Source: Parietaria judaica
Taxonomy: Eukaryota > Streptophyta > Magnoliopsida > Rosales > Urticaceae
DNA length: 64,000 bases
Assembly: GCA_954871525.1 (NCBI GenBank)
Contig: OX940872.1
Location: 13,477,180-13,541,179, forward strand
Reading direction: 5' to 3'
The position numbers and the translations under genes were made by a program. The stretch's first letter is position 1. Every line of letters starts with the position of its first letter. Positions 45,147 to 56,633 of the stretch are shown here, one piece after another. A model generated the notes under the pieces. That model was not told the DNA's origin and ran no database searches. It saw only the letters and a program-made list of their open reading frames with translations.

Positions 45147-48085
45147 TCAATTAATTTCAGCAGCCGGGATATCTCGACGTAGCAAAAACGAAACATCGTC
45201 ATCATCATTATCATCCTCAACATCTTCAAATGATGGTAGCCCGTTAGAGAATGGTGCGATGGTAGTGATGTCGTCAACTTCTTCATTGCATTCTTCTACG
45301 TTTTTCGCCTTCACATGCACGACGAGATATAACTCTGAATCAACCGGGTCCGAGACATAAAAAACTTGAGATGGTTGGGATGCCAAAATGAAAGAATCAT
45401 TGACATAACTCACCCGTCTAAAGTCAACAACTATTATTCCACCATTGTCATAACTCGCCTTCACATCCAGTGTTTTGTACGGGGTGTTTTTCGTCCCTTT
45501 CCCTTGTGTAAAACGTGTAGCCGTTAACGTACCACGACGTGTACCTTGAAACTACTTGTGAAGGCCCACCGTAGATCTTCCATGGTGTCTCATCATAATT
45601 CTTTCTTCTTGCATATAAATATTCATCGATCCACTTTGCAAATGTACGGTTGTGCTCTCCTTTAAGCCATTTTTCAGTTTTTGACTTTTTTGGATAAGTA
45701 GACCTCAATTCATTCATATGCACATCAATAAAAGGGTCCACGTCGGCGAAATTGTGCAACACATGAAGAACGGCTTGCTCTCATTCTTTTTGGTTCACAG
45801 TTGAAGGATTTTCTATATATTAAAACATCAAAATAAATATTATAATCAACACGTAATCTAATTATTAACATCGTATTTATTTATATAAAATTATAATAAT
45901 TACCTGCAGATAAGCCTTTTGATTATGCTTTTGCTACTTTGGGAACACCAATTGGCTAAGTTCTTGGGAAATACTCTGAACAAAATTCAACCGACTCTTC
46001 TTCCATATATCCTTCAACAATACTCCCCTCTGGCCGATTGTAATTCTTCACGTACCCTTTCAAGACTTTCATATACCGATCGATTGGATACATCCACCGT
46101 ATAAATATAGGTCCGCGTAACTTCACTTCGCGTACTAAGTGAACAGTTAAGTGAATCATGATGTCGAAAAATGAGGGTGGAAAGAACATCTCGAGCATAC
46201 ATAGGGTTTTAACCAAGTCTTCTTGTATCTCGTCAAGATCTTGAATCTTAACAGTTTTGGAGCAAATTTTGTTGAAAAATTCACATAACTTTGAAATTGT
46301 GAATCGAACTTCCTTTGGAAAAAACCCTCGCAATGCAAGAGGTAGTATTTGTTGAAGCAACATATGACAATCGTGAGTCTTCATTCCGATAAGTCTCAAT
46401 CCTTCATAGATACAAACCTCTTGTAGTTCGAAGAATGACCTTCGGGAACTTTTATCGCGGCAAGCCATCCACAAAGCTTCCTTCACTCCGTTCTTGATAA
46501 AGTGTGGACAGCCGGTGGTAGTAATGTCATCTTTCCAACCGTTTTAGGATGCAAATCCGGTCTTATACCCAATTCAACAAGATCTTGTCGAGCATTTTTC
46601 CCATCTTTTGTTTTATTTGGATCGTCAAGCAAAGTACCAACAATCGCTTTGCATACATTTTTTTCAATTTGCATAACGTCCAAATAATGTCGAACGTAAT
46701 GCGTCTTCCAATACGGGAGCTCATAGAAGATTGATATTTTTTTGAACGGTCTATCTTCAAATTTCTTTTTCTTCCTTTTACCTCTCATTGTTCTTTTTCA
46801 AGCACTTCATAAGTCTCTTCACAAATCAACTTATAGACAGCTTCACCGTTTAAAATTTTTGGAGGAGGTCGATGTTCTTGCTTCCCATTAAACTTTTTTT
46901 CTTTCTTTCTGTACGGGTGATCTCTCGGTAAAAATCTCCTATGATCGAGAAAAACTATCTTCTTCCCATGCTTTAACCGGATCGAAGATGTATTTTTTTA
47001 TGCAAACAGGACAACCAATAGCACATTTCACCGAGTAACCAGACAAGTTCCCGTACGCCGGGAAGTCATTGATTGTCCACATTAACATTGCTTTCAACTT
47101 GAACACTTCGTCCGGTAAGCATCGTTGATCTCAATTCCTTCGTTCCACATAATCTTTAGATCATCGACCAAAGGTGCCAAGTAGACATCGATGTCATTTC
47201 CCGGTTGGCTTGGTCCCAAAATCAAAAGCGTCAACATCTAGAACTTCCGCTCAATACACAACTTTGGAGAAAGGTTGTAGTTGCAAAGTATTACCGGCCA
47301 AACACTATAGCGACTACTCATGTTACCAAAAGGATTCATCCCGTCAGTGGCCAAACCAAGACGCAAATTCCTGGGATCTGAGTTGAATTCTGGATAACGA
47401 GTATCAAAACTTTTTCACTGTGAAGCATCAGCAGTGTGTCTTAAATTGCCATCATTACTCTGATTTTTGGACTGCCAAATCATGTTCTCCGCCTGATTAA
47501 TATTGTTAAACATGCGTTTGAGGCGGGTGAATGGTGGAATGTACCATAATACTTTCCGCGGAACTCCTTTGATACTGCCGTGAGGCTCCTTTCCTGTCTT
47601 CAACCTTGACTCACTACAAAGCGGTCATTCACTTAATTTTGTATACTCGTTCCTATATAGTACGCAATCCTTTGGACATGCATGAAACTTATCGAACTTT
47701 AAACCTAACAAGCCCATCGTCTTCTTGGCCGCATACATTCCTGAAGGAACTTTATTACCGGTCGGCAACGTTTCGCGAAGGATTTCCAACAATTGCGAAA
47801 AGCTAGAACTTGTCCAACTTCTTGCCGCCTTTAAATGGAATAATGATACCAAAACCCTATTTTCGTTGTCTTACTCCCATCATACAAAGGCCATTCGAAA
47901 TCCCCCACCATCGACTCTAATAATTGCGGTTTTCCCACAAAATTATAGTCGATATCATCCATCAAACCACCAATGTCATCGGCTTTGTCTTCTTCAACCA
48001 AATCATTGACTCTTTTACCACGCAATTTTTCTCCTGTGAAAGTACCAATTATCATAGGAACTCATAATGCCAAATGCTAACAAAT
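45147..48085 (-). pseudogene. CACTA-2 TNP2 transposase, broken
   Basis: The minus strand gives the tail of the transposase-associated domain (FGIMSSYDNWYFH near 48070; its REWM/CPC start is missing). Next is the TNP2 core (FVGKPQLLESMVGDF; HACPKDCVLYRNE; LATDGMNPFGN near 47340), then DUF4218-like sequence (46486-45956, MKTHDCHMLLQQ, FDIMIHLTVHLV, EGSIVEGYMEEE) and DUF4216-like pieces (45762-45448 and 45464-45147). Compared with CACTA-1, the segment before VVDFRR carries a deletion and frame change near 45460. Further stops lie at about 47110-47240. It is inactive as it stands. Confidence 0.85.
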
Positions 48086-48239
48086 GCGATTTGGAAATGA
48101 AAAATTTGAAGAAAAAATACCTTTCTCTTCCGTGACGAATCAACAACACCAAATTCTAAATCAATTGAAAAGTCGCCGATAGAGAGAGTGTTTGGGGTTT
48201 AGGGTGTAAAATGGGTATGAGAGGTATTTGTGAGTGAAA

Positions 48240-48725
48240 ATCAGCGATATACGCCGCGGAAATATGATACCAATGCCGCGGCAGTAACCTTAGAATCAAC
48301 ACGGGTAGAAAAGTTTGCTAAATTTATAATTTTCTAACACTTAATAAGCCGCGGCATAATATGACAAGCCGCGACCTGTCATCCTTCGAAATATACATGC
48401 TCTCTATATAATTTTGTTACTCTTAGAAGCCCCGGCATAATTTAATCATGTCGTGGCAAGATATCTACAAACCACGGCTTCACCAGACTACGCTGCGGCC
48501 TTCCCTTGTCTGAAATATACATACTCTCTGTATAATTTTGTAACACTTCGTAGCCTCGGCTTGTTCTAAAAAGCCACGGCATGTCTTTATGGGTTTTTAC
48601 CAATATACCCTTTGTCTAATGAACTACGCCACGGCATGAACCACAAAGCCGCGGTTTGTAAGGGTATAACCGTCTTCAAAAAACATGCCACGGCATGTCT
48701 TTATACAAGCCGCGGCGTTTTCATA
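48240..48725. repeat. CCGCGG array upstream of the CACTA-2 transposase
   Basis: TACGCCGCGGAAA, ATGCCGCGGCAGT, AAGCCGCGGCATAA, AAGCCGCGGTTTG and AAGCCGCGGCGTTT occur with CCACGG variants. The phrase CTCTCTGTATAATTTTGT recurs. It sits just upstream (minus strand) of TNP2. Confidence 0.78.
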
Positions 48726-49105
48726 CTTCCTATATTATTTTTTTACTTCAAAACAAATATTTTAAATTTTCTTTATTTAAATGGACTGTGAATATTATGA
48801 ATCTCATTTTAAAATTCCGATATTCACTTTATGCCCTCAAGTTTTTTGAACTAAAAATGTTTCGAAAGTGTATATTAATAAAATAAGTTATGCGACGCAA
48901 CGTAAAACAATTACATAAAATATGTATATTCAATACATATTTATATTAATAAAATTAAGAATACATTATCACTTACAAACAATTCCACATGCATTACAAG
49001 TAAAACTTTAAGAAGTACTACATTTCACATCTCGCGAATATTTTTCATAATACAATTAAACAACATAAAATAAAATAAAAACCTCTAGACATCATACTAA
49101 ATAAA
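48726..49105. other. AT-rich spacer in CACTA-2
   Basis: I see no gene. An open frame on the + strand here has no protein-like composition. Confidence 0.5.
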
Positions 49106-49555
49106 TTAATCAAATCCAAAACTTCTACGACAACGCATGGCATGTTGACGGAGATTACCCGTGCCTCTTTCACTGCTGACGAGATACTGTTGTCCGCACC
49201 ATTTACAATTTGCGATCTTCTCTAGATTTTGAGTATAATGATTCCGTTCATGCTTGAGATTGAAATTGGTATCCAATAATTAAGAAAATAACATTACACG
49301 ACCAACACTACAAGCAGTGAGACTCTGACGTGGAGCTAGATTCAAAGGCATTTCCGACTCTACGGTTTCGTCCTAATTCGAAACCCTTGCAACATCATCG
49401 GAATTTGTTTGAGGTACTATGGTATCATTAGAAACTGTTTCTGGGACTATAGTATCATCTCAGAGGTTTTGAATAACATTTACCTCGTCATCATCGGAAG
49501 AGGAAGACATCATAATCACCGGGATATTACCGAAAGGAAACTGATTATCATTCAT
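49106..49555 (-). pseudogene. BED-type zinc-finger remnant inside CACTA-2
   Basis: One continuous minus-strand frame from an ATG at 49555 to a stop at 49108-49106 has three internal stops. It begins with an acidic Ser/Asp stretch (MMSSSSDDDE). It ends with NCKWCGQQYLVSSERG, then TGNLRQHAMRC, the C-x2-C...H-x3-C pattern of BED zinc fingers, common in hAT transposases and their domesticated relatives. CACTA-1 has no counterpart between gene A and TNP2. I infer capture of a DNA-binding domain by this element. Confidence 0.65.
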
Positions 49556-49739
49556 TGCAAGTTTTCAATATTTTGAGTGTGAGGATAGATTTGTGTGAGT
49601 AAAAATATGAGTAACTATGGTATAAATAGACAAAATAAATGAATTTATATTTCTTTAAATTATTTTTGCGAATATAGCCGTTTTTTAACGTTGGAAATCA
49701 ATAATTATACTTGCAAAAATATAGCCTTTTTTTTTGTCA

Positions 49740-50400
49740 CCTGTCAAACGCCGCGGCTTACTTCAAAACCTGCCGTGGCTTAAGATATTCATCCACGGAA
49801 TATTTCGTTGTCGAATACACGCCGCGACATCATGAATTATTCGCCGCGGCATATGGGTAGATACCGCGGCAAGTATTAGTCACACCGCGGCCTCATATGG
49901 CTCAAGTTAAGCATGCTCTCTGTAAAAAATTTGGTCGTAATACGCCACGGCAGGTTATACATAAGCCGAGGCTTTACATGCCAATGCCGAGGCGTTACAA
50001 TCTTGATGCCGCGGCGTGTTGTTGCTATTTACTATTTTAACCTCTGGCTTATGAACAGAGCCGCGGCTTAAAGAGGTCACGCCAAGGCGTGTGTAAAGAA
50101 TGTTGTGGCTAGTGTTGGTCACACCTCGGCCTAATCCGACTAAAGTTAAGCATGCTCTCTGTATAATTTTTTGTTATTGTCCGCCGTGGTAGGATATACA
50201 TAAGCCGATGCTTTATGTCAACATGTCGTGGCTTTAAAAGATTAATGCCACGGTGTGTTGTTGCTATTTTCATTTCAAGTGTCTGGCTTATGAACTCCGC
50301 CGCGGCGTGTTGTGTGTCGTCGCGGCGCTGTTCATAATTCAGAGGTTATGTAGAGAAATAACACGCACACGCCACGGTGTTTATGAATATAGGCCCCGGC
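49740..50400. repeat. CCGCGG array downstream of CACTA-2 gene A
   Basis: This is dense GCCGCGGC-like repeats. From about 49830 to 50395 it is a direct copy of 44371-44940, sharing phrases such as TTGGTCACACCTCGGCCTAA and TTCAGAGGTTATGTAGA. There is no gene. Confidence 0.82.
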
Positions 50401-50686
50401 ATGAAGAATTATACAATTAATTAATTAATAGACTAAACAATTCAATTATTAATTATTTAATTTTTCGATAACAGTCTAAAATAGATCTTATAAAATTATT
50501 TTAATTTTTTTTTAAAACAATTATTTTTATATTTCAACAAAACGAAGTATACTAACATTTGAAAATTTATACTTTTTTTTCAAACAAAACAAAATATTAA
50601 CTAATTGTTCAAAGGAAACATAAAATATTAACTAATTGTTTAAACAAAATAAACATAATAGCTAATTGTTCAAACATAAGAAATAA

Positions 50687-52271
50687 CTAATTATCGTCCT
50701 CGAGGTTGTTGTCATCATTGTTCTCGACTTCTTGGTAATCGTTGTCTTCGAGGCCGTCGTTCTCGCCTTCGTTGTTGATTTCATCAGGGTTACATGAGTT
50801 CTCGGGGTTCTCGGGGTTCGCCTCATTGCCGTTCCCGCCTTCTTTGTTCTCGCCTCCTTCATTCTCGTCTCCGTTACCGCCTTCTTCGTTCTAAACCTCG
50901 CCGTTCCCGCCTCCACCGTTCCCGCCTGCTTCAGCGAATGCCGGCTGATACTGATCATGATATCCTGCTGGCCATGGCATTGGTGGAAATTGATTTGGCG
51001 CCTCAAATCCTGGGTAGATACCCGGCCAAAATGAGCTACAGTAGGTATTGAACTCAAGAATGCTCCGAAATCCGTGAGCCACGAAGGCTCTCATTGGCGG
51101 ATCATCGTAGTTAAGCTCCGGCATTGGTGGGGCGGCAACAGGTTGTGCTGGTATATTAGCGGCCTAAACCATGAATTTTAAGCAAAGTTATATTATTATT
51201 AAAACAATCATAAACAATTAAGCAATTGAAGCTACACACTTACCTCGTTTACAGGTTGTTCAGGTATCTCGTTCGCAAGGGACTCAACAACGGGTTCTTG
51301 CAAAATCCGGATCCAAGCCTGGTCCACCTTCTTTCCATGCGACACCGTCAGGTCGAGCTCATAATACTCGATTTAAAAAATGAAATAAAGCAAGATTAGA
51401 TCAATATTGAAAAAATTGAATTTCACAATTGAAGACAAATAAAGATATATATACTTACCCCAACTTTTTTGCATAGAGCTGTGATAAGGAACGGGAAGCC
51501 CAATGCATTCTTCGAGGCGTCGTACGCCATGTGGGTCATGTAGAAGAAGATGAAACGACCGACGTCGATATTCAACCCCCTAACCGCCGCGTAGATCAAC
51601 TTGAGAAAGTTGAACTGCAGCTCCGTGAAGTGCAGATACGGGAATAGGTTGCCCCCAAATAAGTACATCCAAACTTTGGCTCTCCGATTCAACTGATTTT
51701 TGTTTAGTTGCAACTCTCTGGCCCTATTTTGCCATTGTGCTCCAGCCGTAGCAATGGTCGCCGCAATGTTGTCGTAAAACTCTTGATTCAATTCTTGGTC
51801 GCCCAATTAGTTGTGCTCGTTTTCCTCGTAGGTTAAATTTGGGGTTCCGTAGTATTCATTAATTACTTGAGCATTGATTGCAAATTGGGTACCCCGAACA
51901 GTCACAAATCCATCTACTGACTCGTCGGGAAGAGCGGCATAGAACTCGTGGACCAATTTCCTCCTTGCCTTAAACTTAGGTTGGAACATGAAATCTTTCC
52001 AACCGCGTTTTTCGATACTCTCATTGAGAGCGTCGGCAAGGTCACCCATGTCCGTAATGGGTATTTTTGCAAATCCACGCTCCGGGCATAATTGTCGCCT
52101 GCAAAGAACTTGAAATCGTTTCCTTGCCGCTTCTGTTTTGAAACTGGGCGGTACTTGAATTGGAGGTGTTAGTGGTACTTGTTCATCCTCGTTGACTGTA
52201 GGCGGGACTTGGCTCGACGATCCGGATCTAACAACAAGATATCCCCTTGCGCGTTTTGACTTGGGTGCCAC
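50687..52271 (-). pseudogene. CACTA-2 gene A: putative plant transposon protein, broken
   Basis: The ATG at 52271 starts MAPKSKRARGYLVVRSG, followed by a Pro-rich segment and the conserved domain (FYAALPDESVDGFV; YYGTPNLT; VWMYLFGGNLFPYLHFTELQ; INDVGRF-like; ALGFPFLITALC). An intron donor VG|GTAAGT lies near 51459. Downstream exons give an acidic, Gly/Asn/Glu-rich tail to a stop at 50689-50687. A TAA at 51809-51807 splits the main domain and a TAG near 50893 splits the tail. The acceptor before the second exon appears to have lost its AG. The match to CACTA-1 gene A runs through both the domain and the Pro/Gly tail. Confidence 0.72.
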
Positions 52272-52274
52272 TGA

Positions 52275-53035
52275 AATCTATAAAAAAAGAAAAGTTAATG
52301 CGATAACATATTAATTTCAAGCCAAAAAACTAATTAACCAAAGATATTAGATAATCCTATAAACTAACTAACTTAACTAATTAAACTCATTAATCAAAAC
52401 CAAACTAAATAAACTAATTGACCTAATCAATCAAAATCACAAATAACTAATCATATAACCATTCAAACCAAACCAAACCTAATCAAAATACAAAATTTAA
52501 TCATATAACGTAATGTGAAATGCTATTTCAATACCTAATTAATTTAACACCCAATTTCAACACTCAAATTTAAATTTAAATTTCAATACCCAAACCTAAT
52601 TTAAAAACCCTAATTCAATACCCAATTAATTTCAAAACCTAATTTCAATACCCAATTAACTTCAAAACCTAATTACAAAACCTAATTTCAATACCCAAAA
52701 CAAAATTTAAATACCTAAACCTAATTTAAAAACCAAATTAATCAATTCATATAATCAAAATTCAATTAAAAATAGATACAAGAACTTGATATCAATGACT
52801 TAATACAACGATTTTCAAATCCTATTTCGAATTAACAACAACAAAAAAACGAAAAAAAAAGAAGAACAAAGCTTGAAATCGACAATTACACATGGAGGTC
52901 GACGGCGTAGGGACGTGGATGGCAACGGCGGATGACGGCGTGAATCGGGTCGCGGTGAGAAGACGGCGGCGCAAGACGAGTGCGAGAAAGAGAGAGAGAG
53001 AGGGGTAGGGTTTGTGACGGCGCGAAGTGAAAATG
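52275..53035 (-). other. Leader exon and low-complexity intron of CACTA-2 gene A
   Basis: On the minus strand a C-rich leader (about 53030-52885) is followed by a repetitive T-rich stretch built on units like AATTAGGTTTTGAAATT, running to the gene start. The same composition and position occur in CACTA-1 (13557-14322). Confidence 0.55.
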
Positions 53036-53039
53036 AAAA

Positions 53040-53450
53040 CCTCGCGGGTAAGACTGTAAATACCAGTCACACCGCGGTGTGTTAAAAAACATGCCGCGGC
53101 GATATCATTAAAAAACGTATTAAGTAGTGTGCCACGGCGTATTTGAAACACACGCCGCGACAAACTTATATTTTTTACTATGCGCATGAACAACGGTTGA
53201 AACAAGTGTCGTTGTGTACATCTCGTGCCGCGGCGGAAATTTCACGCCGCGGCGAAACTTAGTAGTCACGGTCAGTACCAAACGACACTTGTTTAACCAT
53301 TGTCGCAAAGGATAACGCCGTGGCATGTTTTTATCCGCCGCGCCGTGTTTCCTGTAAACGACACATTGTCAACCACGGAAGAAATTTCCGTGGTCAAATA
53401 GAGAGTACACCGCGGCGTCCCACGGCGGGACAACGGCACACTGGAATTTC
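53040..53450. repeat. CACTA-2 subterminal array (gene A side)
   Basis: CACCGCGGTG, ATGCCGCGGCG, GTGCCGCGGCGG and ACGCCGCGGCGA lie at short spacing, with CAACGG/AAGTGTCGTTG motifs. It lies just inside the right terminus. Confidence 0.75.
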
Positions 53451-53552
53451 AACCATGCTTTATGATTTCTGTTGTCTAAACTTGAATTTCAACCATGAAT
53501 ACCAACTTCCATGGTTGAATCTGCGTGGTTTAATAAACAATTTGTAGTAGTG

Positions 53553-54746
53553 CTTAAATATGCAAAACAAAAAAAAAAAGACATAAATGACCAGATTTTC
53601 ATAAGTATATACCTTGGGAAAGTTTGCATGCAAGAGGGGATTTTACCTCTTCATCATTCCTTGAAATATTGTGGATCTTTGTGGTGCTCTTGGATGAATC
53701 TCCTCGAGGAATGGCTTGAGATTTATTAGAGAGAGATGGGTTATGAGAGAGTTTAGTTTCTGATCTTTAGAGAGAGTTTGGGTCGGATTTTTGAGAGGCA
53801 GAGCGAGAAAAATGCATGCACTTTCACCCTTGGGTGTAATTATCACCACTATGGTTTCCTATTGGTTCTAGGCTATCTTGGAAGCCTCTCAACCCACCCA
53901 TTAGCTCTATTTGGCTGATACATTTCGTGTTAAGGCTTCCTTAAGGGTTTGTCGTTGATTTTATACACTCCAATGTCACCATTGGTCCATTTTGAAGGCA
54001 TATAAGCCAAGCATGCAAGACAAAACACATTGAAGCTTATATTGACTTCTAAGTGAACTAATCTGATATTAAATTAATATATCAGCTCATATAGAGTGTG
54101 GGACATGAATATAATAAGAAGGGATCAGTTTGAAAAGTCAAAAAATCGGAATAGGGGCATAATTGCAAACTTTTTGGCAATTATGGGCCAAAGTGTAATT
54201 TTCTAGAAGTTTAGAGACCTGATGAGAAATTTAATTTTAACACACCTATCCTCCATAAAATTTTGTGTAGATTTCCAAAATGATACTTTTGGTTTCATTC
54301 GGGACTCGGAAATATTCATTCCGACCATAGTTGACTTTTTAGTCAGCTTTATGACACTTTCTTTTGATCGCATTTTCCGACCTAACTTGTTCATGTAATT
54401 TTCATGGATTATTGTTTCTATAATTTGACTTATTATTTTCTCCCTTGATGGAATGTCTTTCATATAATATATTTTCCTTCTATATTTCTCGATACCGTTT
54501 CTTATAGAAACTTATTGACACGAGACATTATTCTTTCATCTTTAGGAGCTTTATTGTAGCCCCACATCGATGAATGTTCACGGAAATTTTTTCGGACCAT
54601 ATAACTTTGATTGCAAGGTCAATGTAATATAATATAAAAATCCACATCATATAACATTCAATTTACATGAAAATGTATCTTGTAAGTCAAAGATAATAAC
54701 GAACATTCTTTAAGGACCTGGTAATATGAAAATTTGGGTCGTTACA
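53553..54746 (-). repeat. Gypsy-like LTR, part 2
   Basis: This part starts with the second CTT copy (53553-53555) and ends GGGTCGTTACA at 54746, the inverted match of the other LTR end. It is non-coding. Confidence 0.72.
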
Positions 54747-54749
54747 ACT

Positions 54750-55262
54750 AAATGGAAAAACCATTTAATTAAATAAAACTCACCTCGGGCTCCGCTTCCG
54801 GAACCAAAATATGCCGCGGGTGCGAAACTGCTTCAAGAATTTATCGCGTCGGAACGGAAGAATCCGCACCCGCCATGAAGAATCCGCACGGGCAAACGTC
54901 AAATAGGGAGTTAATTATTAAATGGAAAAACCATTTAATTGATAAAACTCACCCCAATCGTCCGCTTCCCAAACCTAAAGATGTTGCGGGTGTGAAACTC
55001 ATTCAAGAATTTATTGCGTCGGAACGGAAAAATCCGCACCCGCCAGGAAGAATCCGCACTAGAAAAAGTTGAAAAAGGGAGTTAATAATTAAATGGAAAA
55101 ACCATTTAATTAATAAGACTCGCCCCGGGTGTCCGTTTCCCGAACCGAAAGATGTTGCGGGTGCGCAACACATTCAAGAATTTATCGCGTCGGAACGGAA
55201 GAATCCGTACCCGCCAGGAAGAATCCGCACCGGAAAACCAAAAAGGGCAAAAAGTAAATGTC
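54750..55262. repeat. Three tandem ~170-bp repeats
   Basis: AAATGGAAAAACCATTTAAT starts at 54750, 54920 and 55091. Each unit contains GGAACGG-AAGAATCCGCACCCGCCA. The units are diverged but alignable along their full length. They begin four bases after the Gypsy-like LTR end. Confidence 0.88.
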
Positions 55263-56145
55263 TAAACCCCCAGGGGCTGAAACAAGCAATTTATAATTTT
55301 CTCGAGGTCCCTGGACCATCCTATAAATAGGAGCTTCATTTCAATCAAACGGTAACTCCGATTCAAACGCTCTATATAGCGATAAACACCGCTTTCTCTC
55401 CTCTATATATATAGTTTGGTATAAATATCCGACTAAGGTCGGAACGAAGGAGATAGCTAGAGCGGAAGCCCTGGAGAAGTTCTCGGCACAGTTCACGATC
55501 ACCCTGTTAGGTTTTGTTCTACGTAGTGCTCGTGATATCCCGGTCTATTATCTCACGTAGATATACGACTTCGTGGATGATCGAAGACCCGTATCAGGAC
55601 CCACAATACAGGGGAGAGATCCAACCTCAAGGGATCACCCAAGGTTCCTCGCTCTAAGCCCATCCCCTGGCTCACCGGAGGAATCACCGACTCCCCGGAG
55701 GAAGGTCCGAGCACCGTCTGACTCCCGTCTCGGCCATCGGCCCCCTACTCACCGGAAGAATCGACGACTCCCCAAAGGAAGGTCCGAGCACCGTCTGAGT
55801 CCCGTCTCGGCCATCGGCCCCCGACTAACCGGAGGAATCGCTGACTCCCCAGAGGAAGGTCTGAGCACTGTCCAACTCCCGTCTCGGCAATCGACTCTTG
55901 GCTTGTTCAGACAAGCCCAAGTACGTACCCTCTAAACTCCCACATTGAATTACGTGATGACCTTAGCCCACTTGACTAGAAGTCGGTACGTAGGCAACCT
56001 CGCTATATGTGACGAGGTGCGACATCATATATCATCACCCCCGGCTCTCCCAATCATCGACTACTCTAGCTCCACGGAAAAACCGATTCTCAGCGGTCAC
56101 AGACCTATATCTCGGGCCCCACAGCTCTGTGGTAACGGGTTAGAG
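55263..56145 (+). repeat. LTR-like sequence with a 77-bp tandem repeat
   Basis: A TATA-like CTATAAATAG lies at 55321, followed by GC-richer sequence. A 77-bp unit starting CT-ACCGGA-GAATC occurs at 55671, 55748 and 55825. TACGTAGGCAACC at about 55988 resembles a motif common in Gypsy Tat-type LTRs (recalled, not checked). The open frame 55573-55935 simply reads through the repeats. Confidence 0.5.
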
Positions 56146-56149
56146 GACC

Positions 56150-56610
56150 AATTTTCGGCATCAACACCAACAGTGATCTGGCCGGTGATGTCGATGATAA
56201 AAGTATTGGAGGGATGGCATTTTATCTCAACATGAATCTGATCACTTTACAGTCTCAGAAGAAGATAACTGTGGCCCTTTCATCTTGTGCGGCCAAGTTC
56301 ATGGCAGCGACCGCAGTGTCGTGTCAAGCGTTGTGGCTAAGGAGCTTACTGAGTAAAAAAACTGGAGTCGAGCAGAAGTCAGTGACCCTTTATGTGGACA
56401 ACAAGTCTGTAATTGCACTGATGAAGAACCCTGCGTTTTATGAACACAACAAGCACATCGACACTCACTTTCACTTTATTCGTGAGTGTGGAGAAGCGGG
56501 AAATCATCGTAGAGTTTGTCACATCCAAAGAGCAACGTGCGAACATACTCACCAAGGCTCTAGAAAGATTCAAGTGAATTCGCAGAGATGCGAGATTTGC
56601 TCGGCATGAA
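56150..56610 (+). pseudogene. Copia RNase H fragment
   Basis: A degenerate Copia RNase H: a serine-rich ALSSCAAKFMAAT block near 56272, VTLYVDNKSVIALMKNP near 56382, and HNKHIDTHFHFIRE near 56451. The frame then shifts in the C-terminal part. It is followed directly by a polypurine tract and LTR start. Confidence 0.75.
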
Positions 56611-56633
56611 GAACCTCGAACCAAGTCAAGTTT

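Larger units (their letters stand above)
39140..53552 (-). mobile_element. CACTA (En/Spm) transposon copy 2, complete ends
   Basis: The left end is CACTACTAAAAATT and the right end, read inverted, CACTACTACAAATT. Each is flanked by the 3-bp direct duplication CTT (39137-39139 and 53553-53555). This is the hallmark of CACTA transposition, and the copy sits inside a Gypsy-like LTR. On the minus strand the gene order is gene A (52271-50687), a BED-finger remnant (49555-49106), TNP2 (about 48085-45147) and gene C (43110-40069). The length is 14,413 bp. The ends are intact, but every gene has lesions, so any movement would need proteins from elsewhere. Confidence 0.92.
34256..54746 (-). mobile_element. 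Gypsy-like LTR retrotransposon remnant hosting the CACTA element
   Basis: On the minus strand, an LTR (54746 to 35976) is followed by a tRNA-Met primer site (35971-35960) and gag-like frames down to about 34270, where a Copia fragment cuts it off. No pol or second LTR is present. The LTR ends (TGTAACGACCC...GGGTGTTACA on the minus strand) and its length of about 4.36 kb without the CACTA insertion fit Gypsy chromoviruses of the Tekay/Del type. The lineage is an inference. Confidence 0.7.

Noticed and set aside
55573..55935. 120-residue Pro/Arg-rich gene
   Set aside because: The frame follows 77-bp tandem repeats, and 77 is not a multiple of three, so the repeat is not read in one frame.
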